The position numbers and the translations under genes are program-made. From Erpetoichthys calabaricus (taxonomy: Eukaryota; Chordata; Cladistia; Polypteriformes; Polypteridae): a stretch of 64,000 bases of DNA. Numbering within the stretch: the first letter of the stretch is position 1; each line of letters opens with the position of its first letter. This document shows, one piece after another, positions 56,695 through 64,000 of the stretch. The DNA lies in NCBI RefSeq assembly GCF_900747795.2, contig NC_041402.2:194046989-194110988 (forward strand), in the 5' to 3' direction. Under the pieces are notes generated by a model. The model ran no database searches. It saw only the letters and a program-made list of their open reading frames with translations, and had not been told where the DNA came from.

Positions 56695-57228
56695 GTCAGG
56701 GCAGAGTAACAGGGAGTGAGGAAGACAAGTGAAGAAGAGAGTGCAGGCAGAGTGGAATGGCTGGAGAAGAGTGTCAGGAGTGACTGGTGACAGACGGGTA
56801 TCAGCAAGAGTGACAGGGAAGGTCTACAGGACGGTAGTGAGACCAGCTGTGTTATATGGGCTGGAGACGGTGGCACAGGAGGCAGAGCTGGAGTTGGCAG
56901 AGTTAACGATGCCAAGATTTGCATTGGGTGTGACGAGGATGGACAGGATTAGAAATGAGGACATTAGAGGGTCAGCTCAGGTGGGACGGTTTGGGAGACA
57001 AAGTCAGAGAGGTGAGATGGCATTGGTTTGGACATATGCAGAGGAGAGAGAAGGGTGCTAAGGATAGAGCTGACAGGTAAGAGGAGAAGAGGAAGGCCTA
57101 AGAGGAGGTTTATGGATGTGGTGAGGTGGTGGGTGTGACAGAGCAAGATGGCGAGGACAGGAAGAGATGGAACAAGATGATCCGCTGTGGCAACCCCTAA
57201 CAGGAGCAGGCGAAAGAAGAAGTAGTAG
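56695..57228 (+). mobile_element. Non-LTR retrotransposon (LINE) 3' end
   Basis: Conceptual translation gives the C-terminal end of a LINE ORF2: GWRRVSGVTGDRRV, GKVYRTVVRPAVLYGLETV, ALGVTRMDRIRNEDIRGSAQ, in line with VRPAMLYGAETW and RNEHIRG of RTE/I-like elements. The 3' end reads TGTGGCAACCCCTAACAGG then AGCAGGCGAAAGAAGAAG, typical of this family's end in fish. 5'-truncated, with frame breaks after about 57060. Confidence 0.85.
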
Positions 57229-57267
57229 TCAGCGCCACATCACAGGTACTGCAGACCACCTTGGCAC

Positions 57268-57640
57268 GGGTTACAATACGATTTATTGTTGTATAGCCCA
57301 AAATCGCACAAGAAGTGCTGTGGTGGGCTTTAACAGACCCTGCCTTTTGACAGCACCCCCCCAACCTTGACTCTCTAAGAAGATAAGAAAAGAACATGGA
57401 AGACACCTTGGGAAAGGCAGTTCAAAGAGAGACCCCTTTTCAGGTAGGTGTCAAAAAAAAAAAAGGGGGTCAATACAACTCAACACACAGAAGAGAACAC
57501 AACAATAGAAAGATCACAAGTACAGAGCAGAATTCAACAGGAGATGACATCTCATAATAATGTTTACCATTATACGCCATGTCAGGTACACAAACTGAAG
57601 ATCCAGAGGCTGAGAAGCACATCGCAGAAGGTGCTGCCAT
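57268..57640 (+). repeat. Unclassified interspersed repeat
   Basis: TGTATAGCCCAAAATCGCAC, GGCTTTAACAGACCCTGCC, CTTGACTCTCTAAGAAGA, CTTGGGAAAGGCAGTTCAAA and GAGAGACCCCTTTTCAGG form a string I remember as dispersed in fish genomes. No coding part, ends not fixed. Confidence 0.5.
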
Positions 57641-58895
57641 GTAAGGCGCTATATTCAAGTGACTTGCCGCTACAAGAGTCATTCATTCATTCAGGCAGCT
57701 GTTTCAAAGTGCCGGGTGGCAGGAGTTCAAACTGATCCTGGCAACAGTGGGCACAAGGCAGGAGCCAGTTCTGGATGGGATGCCAGTCAAGGCGCTATAT
57801 GAAGTATTTACAATTTCCAACAGTGCACATTCATAATAAGCGCCTCGCCCACTTCCTGCTTGGTAAAGTGCCCGCCTTGTAAGTCACTCTGATAGACTTA
57901 AACTGTGACAGACTCTGGGCACATGGAGCCTGACTGGCTGACTGAGTTTGGCAGGAAAGGCGCTATATAAGGATTAGCTGCAGCTGCTGCGTCTTGCCTT
58001 TGTCCGCCTGTCTGTCTATCCACTGTCCATTAGGGACATGCAGGGAGCTGAACAGACAACAGATTGGGACCACCCTGGGAGGGACGCCATCTCCCTTTTC
58101 TGATCACCAAGTACAACAAAAGCTACAGTAGAAGTACAAAGGAGACCCCCAGTGAAAGTTGCTATATTTGAATTGGCACTTCTAAACCCTTCCATATTAG
58201 TGATCATGGAGCCCCCAGACATATGGGAGGTGCAAAGAGAAAGCAGCGGGCCCAGTAAAAGGGCCCCCAAAGTTGCCACAGAAGAGTTTACGATGGGGGG
58301 GGGGGGTGGCTCCACACAGCAGAGACGTGAAGGTCCCAGTACACCACGAGGGGTACCCTGACATTTCACACGTCGGCCCGAGAAGTCACACTGCTAGGTG
58401 CTGAGGTGGCAAACAGGTGGGCCGGATGCTTTATTGCGAGAATGGCGTCCTTGTTCTGATGTCAGGAGGTTGCAGATAATAAAGAGCGACAGCGCGTGAA
58501 GGCATTTGGGACGCTGGTGTGAAACGAAACGGGGGCGCCGTGTGAATGTGGGGCAGAGGGGCCGCGAGACACCTGCTCGGCCCTCCACACACAGGGAAGC
58601 CATTCCCACGTCGGCCGTGTTCAAAGGGCAGCGCAGGTTGGCTCTCCCTGATCTTCCCACGCAGTCGGACACCTGTTGTAACTGGACACTGGACTTCGGG
58701 GGGGGGGGGGGGGGGGGGGGGGGTCGGGGGGACGCATCAGAGGAGAGCATCCGAGGAATTCTTGAGTGACAGCGGCTGAAAAGCGCAAGGAACTTCTGTC
58801 ACTGTTGGGTCACAGTGTCTTGGTGACGGCCACAAAAGACCCCTTAGGATTAATAAAGTTAACAAAAACACACACCCAGGAGACAGAATGGGAGC
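57641..58895. other. gene-free stretch
   Basis: A lone AAAGGCGCTATATAAGG lies near 57957 and GGCGCTATATGAAG near 57791. A run of 26 G lies at 58698-58723. CCTTAGGATTAATAAAGTTA near 58843 is the LINE-type end seen also near 42553 and 43740. No gene recognised. Confidence 0.45.
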
Positions 58896-58899
58896 AGCT

Positions 58900-59775
58900 T
58901 TACCTCGAAAGGCGCTATATAGACACGTATAGTAGGCTTGAGCTGTTTGACCTCAATTCCTCTTCTGCCAAAGAGAGCTTTGGGATAGAAATCGTCACGA
59001 AAGGGGCTACATAATCACACACAAGACACCTTGAAATCCGTCCTGCTGGAGCCACACCACAAAAGGCGCTATATAACCAGGCCATAACGATGTAAGATCC
59101 CTTAAACCTTCAAATTCCACTCCTCACGAGCCATACTGCCTGCCAAAGTGGGACCTGCGACCAAAGGCACAGTTTAAGGGGCTCACATGGTAACCATGAG
59201 AGGTCCACTCTGTAAGGCACTATATAACAACACTGTGACTGGGTAAGCCACCTTCAACTGTTACCGACCACAAAAGGCGCTATATAATTGTAAGAAACCT
59301 TCAGCCCTTTACATCCATCCCTCCCACAGACATAGTACTGGCCAAGAGTGCTGTGGGGTCACATGAACTACGAAAAGTGCCACACAATCAGGGCACAGCC
59401 AGGGCAGCCCGTTTAACTCTCACTACTGCCAACGACGGGTCTGAGTTAGCATTCACCACAAAAGGCGCTATAAAAAAATCACGGTGTGGCTCTGTAGAAA
59501 TGCTTTACACTGTTTGATCCAAACTACCGTCAAACTGTACCCGTTACAAAAGGCACTATATAACGACGCCCTGACAGTGCCAACCACTTCGAGGGGTTTG
59601 TTCCTCCAAGAGCCACCAAAGGGTGTTTTGGGATCCCACATTCACTACAAAAGGCGCTATATAATCAAACCGGGATCACGTCACCCCCTTGAACTGGGCA
59701 ATCCCATTCCATCCAGAGCCAACACCAAAGTCAAAGGGTGCCTTAATGAACTGTTAAAAGGCGCTATATAAATCA
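58900..59775. repeat. Field of AAAGGCGCTATATAA cassettes
   Basis: The cassette or a close variant lies near 58908, 59000, 59063, 59211, 59272, 59460, 59550, 59650 and 59758, in the same orientation, about 60-190 bp apart and each usually preceded by ACCACAAA- or ACTACAAA-like strings. No TAGA runs follow. It looks like an old, decayed tandem repeat. Confidence 0.75.
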
Positions 59776-60535
59776 GGGTGTGACTGGGGGCCGCCCACTC
59801 CACCAAACTACTGACACATTGAACTCCCTGCAGAAAGGAGCTACACATGCAATGAACACTGGGGGTCGAAACCCAAAAAGAGCCCCCTGGTCACCGAGAA
59901 TGTAGGACACTTTATGCAAAGAAGACGAGTGCCTGGCAATGCCCCCTGGTGGCCTGTCTAAGGGGACTCGGTGACAAATGGTATGGTGGTCTTGGTGCTC
60001 CAGGGTCCGGGTTCAAATTCTGGGTGTGACAGGTGTCTCCTCATGTTCAGGGTGTGTGCGCCATGTTGAGCTGCTATTTAGGGTCCGCTCCCCCCCCCCA
60101 ACCATGTCACTGGGTCCTATACTGTAAGTAATGAATAACTCAAAGGATATAGCGCCTTTCACTCCGTAGCACCAGTCTGTGTGCTCCCTGCCTCGGGCAG
60201 TTCCCGGCCCGCCAGCCGCTCCCCCCCCAGATCACCGCTCATATCAGCCTCCAGGCTTTTCCCAGCAGCTGGGGGGCAGCAGGCCCCTCCGCAGAAGCGT
60301 CAATCAGCACACTTCCAATGGCGGGAGTGCGGCCCACCGAGGATTTTCTCGCCTCTAATGAAGTGACCGTCTACTTAGCACCTCGTTGTCAACGTGGCCG
60401 TCAACAGGACTTAACACCTCACCTCCCCCGACAGGAAAGGGCTGTCATCTCCTAAAGAGAGGTGGGGGTGCGCTGGGGGGGGTCTCTGCTGAGTACTGAC
60501 AGCCGCAGCCATTGCTCTGAGTTACCACAGGCTGG
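59776..60535. other. gene-free stretch
   Basis: No gene recognised. A CTCF-like core in reverse lies at 59939-59952 (CCACCAGGGGGCAT, 13 of 14). A CpG- and C-rich part lies at about 60180-60350. Confidence 0.45.
59939..59952 (-). promoter_or_regulatory. CTCF-like core motif
   Basis: CCACCAGGGGGCAT on the minus strand fits 13 of 14 core positions. It faces the plus-oriented core at 26510-26523. Confidence 0.35.
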
Positions 60536-60537
60536 CA

Positions 60538-61412
60538 GGAAAGGCACCATAAACACTAGAGACAGGAGCAAGTGATGGGCACCTACACAAGAATGGCACC
60601 CTAAACACTGGAAACAGATCGAGTGACGGGCACCTAAACACTGGAAACAGATCGAGTGACGGGCACCTAAACAAGAATGGCACCCTAAACACTGGAGATG
60701 AGAGTGAGTGACGGGCATTTATACAAGAATGGCACCCTAAACACTTGAGACGGGAGCGAGTGACGGCCACCAATACAAGAATGGCACCCTAAACACTGGA
60801 AACAGTTCGAGTGACGGGCACCTACACAAGAATGGCACCCTAAACACTGGAGATGAGAGTGAGTGACGGGCATTTATACAAGAATGGCACCCTAAACACT
60901 GGAAACAGTTCGAGTGACGGGCACCTACACAAGAATGGCACCCTAAACACTGGAGATGAGAGTGAGTGACGGGCATTTATACAAGAATGGCACCCTAAAC
61001 ACTGGAGACGAGAGTGAGTGACGGGCATTTATACAAGAATGGCACCCTAAACACTGGAGACGAGAGTGAGTGATGGGCATTTATACAAGAATGGCACCCT
61101 AAACACTGGAAACAGATCCAGTGATGGGCACCAATACAAGAATGGCACCTTAAACAATGGAGACGGGAGCGAGTGACGGGCACCTATACAAGAATGGCAC
61201 CCTAAACACTGGAAACAGATCCAGTGATTGGCACCAATACAAGAATGGCACCCTAAACACTGGAAACAGATCCAGTGACGGGCAGCTATGCAAGAGTGGC
61301 ACCCTAAACACTGGAAACAGATCGAGTGATGGGCACCAATACAAGAATGGCACCCTAATCACTGGAGACGGGAGCGAGTGACGGGCACCTACACAAGAAT
61401 GGCACCATAAAG
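60538..61412. repeat. 52-bp minisatellite, about 17 copies
   Basis: The unit is ACAAGAATGGCACCCTAAAC then ACTGGA, a variable part (AACAGATCGAGTG or GACGAGAGTGAGTG) and ACGGGCACCTAT or ACGGGCATTTAT. Two main unit types alternate without a clear rule. Frames reading GCHSC- or CLGCHSC-type peptides are artefacts. Confidence 0.95.
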
Positions 61413-62200
61413 GCAGCAGGAACGAGTGAGTCGTGTGTGTAGAAGAAAAGCCAGCAACCAAACAGAAGAGCACAAGGCATCAATCTCGATTTCGAGACCC
61501 CAGTAAACGAGCGGCGATCCATAAAGCGCACAAGTAAACAAACACTCCTAAGTTTTCTCAACCTGGGGGTGTTGGCCAGCATTTATCCCACCAGCAACTA
61601 ACCCTGGGTGGGATGCCAGCACTCTCTATGCCCAATCTTGTTACCCGAGGCTGAATGGACATTCTGAACTGGCACCCCTCCTCCCCCCCATGTTGCATGG
61701 CAAGGCTCCACCACCCTCCGTTTCCGCAAGTCAGTTTGAGAATATTGTTTGACGTCCCGTGCCAATGATGTCACTTTCCGGTCCCACTCTGATGATGGCG
61801 TCACTTAGTTGTCTCTTTTTCCTTGATTAGCAGCCAAACTATACTGAGACACAAAACAAGCCGTCACATGTCCAGCTCACCTGTGCCCGTCACACAATAT
61901 CTGAAAATACAGAAAGGTGATGGTCTCAGTCAGGTCGATCTCTCAGGTCACCAACATATTGTGACGGTGTTCTTAGAAAAATCTGCTGTGGCAGAAGGAG
62001 AGCAGCAACAAGCCATGGAATTAAATAACGGCTTTAATGAAAGCAACAATCGGCTTCTCATTAAGAGATTGGCTGGAGTTTGAAGCCCCAGTTTAGCGGC
62101 TCATCTGTCGGCTCGTTTCACGTCTCATTTCTGATTGGCTGCCATTTAATGAAGCAACGAATCAACTCAGAGGATTGAATCCTTAAAAACAGGGCTATTC
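61413..62200. other. gene-free stretch
   Basis: No gene or repeat identified with confidence. Confidence 0.4.
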
Positions 62201-62204
62201 AAAT

Positions 62205-62450
62205 GAAGGGAAAAGAAGTTAATTAGCAGTGAAAACTGATTAGGAAAAGGGTGAGAATGAAAACCTGCAGCGACTGCGGCCCACCAAGCCTGGAGTCTGA
62301 CTCCCCCAAACTAAGGGGTCTGAGTCAAGTTAATTAAAGCTATGGCAAAAGAAGTTAAATTATCAGCAAAAACCTACTGACTAATGAAGAGGGTTAGAAT
62401 GAAAGCTGCAGCCACTGCGGCGCACCAGGCCTAGAGTTGGACACCCCCTG
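62205..62450. repeat. Two tandem copies of a ~130-bp segment
   Basis: GCAAAAGAAGTTAA, AGGGTGAGAATGAAAACCTG, CAGCGACTGCGGCCCACC and AAGCCTGGAGTCTGACTCCC (62213 onward) recur with changes at 62345-62448. The CCTGGAGTxxGACxCCC end resembles a common fish interspersed repeat end. Confidence 0.7.
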
Positions 62451-63005
62451 CCTTAATGTGTCTTGGAAACAAAAAGCACCGAAACTGCAGACACACCCAA
62501 ACCAGAAAACGGCGTGAATATGCTGCACGGTACCCACGAATGGCGTACAGAGGGTAAGGAGTGACTGGCAAGACAGAAAGGCAAAGCATTAAGGAGGACG
62601 TGGAAGGACAGCGAGAGGGAACAGTTAACAGAGATGTGATAAAAAGAATCACAAGGCGTCCTTTACAACCTAATAACACCGGCAATAAAAAACCCTGCGT
62701 GACTTGGGAACGAAAACCGAAGGAAAGAGGGCAACGCGGGCAGAGGAGCAGCGGGCAGGCCACTTCCCAACTCCCAACCCAAACATGGAGGTGACATCCT
62801 CCACTCTCTTCGCCCCCATCTTCCCAACGTCTGTCCCCTGTAATCGACGATGAGACACCTGGTGCAATTTGCCCTCTCAAAAAACTGATTTTCTTTCCAG
62901 TCAAATTCCCCACTGGACTATTCAAAGGCACAGTGGGTGAAGCTTCAGTGCCCACTATGTTTGAGTGTCTAGTTACATCGATGCCGTGTGCATCAAGCCT
63001 ACGTC
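62451..63005. other. gene-free stretch
   Basis: No gene recognised; frames at 62431-63105 (minus) have no known domain. Confidence 0.45.
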
Positions 63006-63009
63006 TGGG

Positions 63010-64000
63010 AGTACTCGCTATAAAAGGCGCTATACGGAAGAACCGGCTGGCTGTGTGAGGGGGGGGATAAGTACAGTAAAAAACGACACCACAGATACGT
63101 GCCATACTGTGTGCTGGGCACTATACAAGGCCAGCTGGTGAATACAATGGTGCCCGACAAACTTACTTGGAAAAACACTGCATAGATTCACTACTGGCTA
63201 TGCAAAGTAAAACACAGGAACGACTTACCAGTAGAATCACCCGGGACTGACCCACTGTCCATGGACAGGGCACTACTGTATATGAATATTGAAACTCTGG
63301 GCATTCTGTGCTGGGCACTATATAAGGCAGGCTGTTGTACAAAATGGTGAGCAGGACACAAAAGGCGCCAAAGCCAAGCAACTGCTGGCATCATCAGGAG
63401 GTACAAATGGACAGCTTATCTGGGACGGTGCTCGCTATGAAAGGCGCTATATGTCACAAACCCCACTTTCCATGAGAAGCACAATATGAACACACAATGG
63501 TCAAAATCAGAAATGAGCGACTTATCGGTGGACTGTGCCCGCCACCAAAGGCACTACATTAAAACAGCCTGCTTGCTATGTGCTGTATTTTGTGCTTGGT
63601 GCTATAGAAGCTGATGTGTAAAATGGTGACTGACAGGGTTTGCGACCAAAGGCGCAATATTAAAAGAACACGCCTGAGTAAGGGGAATGGGGAACCAGTG
63701 GACTGACTTGCGAAAGTGTCCAGTAGGAAAGGCGCTATATACCTATAAACACTCTGTCCACCAACAGAACTGCAGTGCTCACCAAGTGCTGGGCGCTATA
63801 CAAGATGAGTGACAGTGCAGGATACAAAAGACTCTATTCTAAAACCAACAGCCGGCATCATCAGGTGGCACAAATGAACGACTCCAGTGATCACAATGAA
63901 AGGCGCTATATATCACAAACCCCACTTTCCATGGACAGCACTTTATGAGTATAAAAGCTATGAAGCCCTGTCCTTGCACTGCAGTGTATTTTACGCTGGG
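63010..64000. repeat. Complex tandem repeat with ~470-bp higher-order unit, runs off the window
   Basis: Cassettes of AAAGGCGCTATAT, GGGCACTATATAAGG or GGGCGCTATACAAG type lie near 63022, 63116, 63314, 63365, 63440, 63549, 63601, 63652, 63730, 63790 and 63900. Longer words recur: GGCATCATCAGGAGGTACAA (63387) against GGCATCATCAGGTGGCACAA (63854), and CACAAACCCCACTTTCCATG at 63454 and 63914, giving offsets of about 460-467 bp. Confidence 0.8.

Noticed and set aside
60538-61412. CRISPR-like array (regular 52-bp repeats)
   Set aside because: The whole 52-bp unit repeats with few changes and there are no unique spacers; the DNA is vertebrate. It is a minisatellite. The same holds for 12804-13650.
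60452-61473. Cysteine-rich repeat protein (CLGCHSC) on the minus strand
   Set aside because: Translation of the 52-bp minisatellite, shifting frame between units; no start or splice context.

Overview
The window is vertebrate nuclear DNA, gene-poor and very repeat-rich. It looks like a ray-finned fish: it has several Tc1-like DNA transposon families typical of fish, tRNA-derived V-SINE-like and HE1-like SINEs, and a fish-like 112-residue NRARP. The very common AGGCGCTATATAA cassette joined to (TAGA)n makes me suspect a polypterid (bichir or reedfish). That is inference from memory of such genomes, not shown by the sequence.

Only two host genes are supported, both on the minus strand. NRARP is a single-exon gene (CDS 27810-28148). 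Its upstream flank has three RBPJ-type motifs, a GC box and an octamer/TATA-like pair, and a long 3'UTR is inferred to run to about 25145. To its right lie the last two coding exons of EXD3 (mut-7-like; 52218-52284 and 48706-49025), which encode the C-terminal Mut7-C zinc-ribbon part. NRARP and EXD3 are neighbours on the same strand in human, so the pair is conserved synteny. The rest of EXD3 would lie in an intron to the right and beyond the window.

Left third (1-25 kb): no gene. It holds a Tc1 copy with a nested SINE (1529-3482), relics of three other Tc1-like copies (3.9, 13.7 and 21.2 kb), a 220-bp higher-order pentanucleotide satellite (6.35-7.33 kb), (TAGA)n/cassette arrays, a composite 37-bp cassette satellite (12.7-13.7 kb), a ~500-bp tandem repeat (15.5-17.7 kb) and a ~60-bp minisatellite with a ~365-bp higher-order period (20.2-21.2 kb). 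Middle (25-30 kb): NRARP. Centre right (30-48 kb): a second Tc1 copy in opposite orientation (32939-34548), an unclassified dispersed repeat family called R1 here (copies near 32, 36 and 43 kb), and many short SINE copies. Right (48-64 kb): EXD3 3' end, three SINEs in its last intron, a 78-base G tract, another Tc1-like relic, a LINE 3' end, a 52-bp minisatellite and two fields of cassette repeats.

NRARP is a Notch target and feedback inhibitor of Notch, and also promotes LEF1/Wnt signalling; the RBPJ motifs fit that loop. EXD3 is a predicted 3'-5' exonuclease with a Mut7-C domain. No functional link between the two genes can be seen beyond their proximity. Most interest in the window lies in repeat architecture: shared cassettes moving between satellites and dispersed repeats, SINE copies cut at a common point, and extreme G/C homopolymers.
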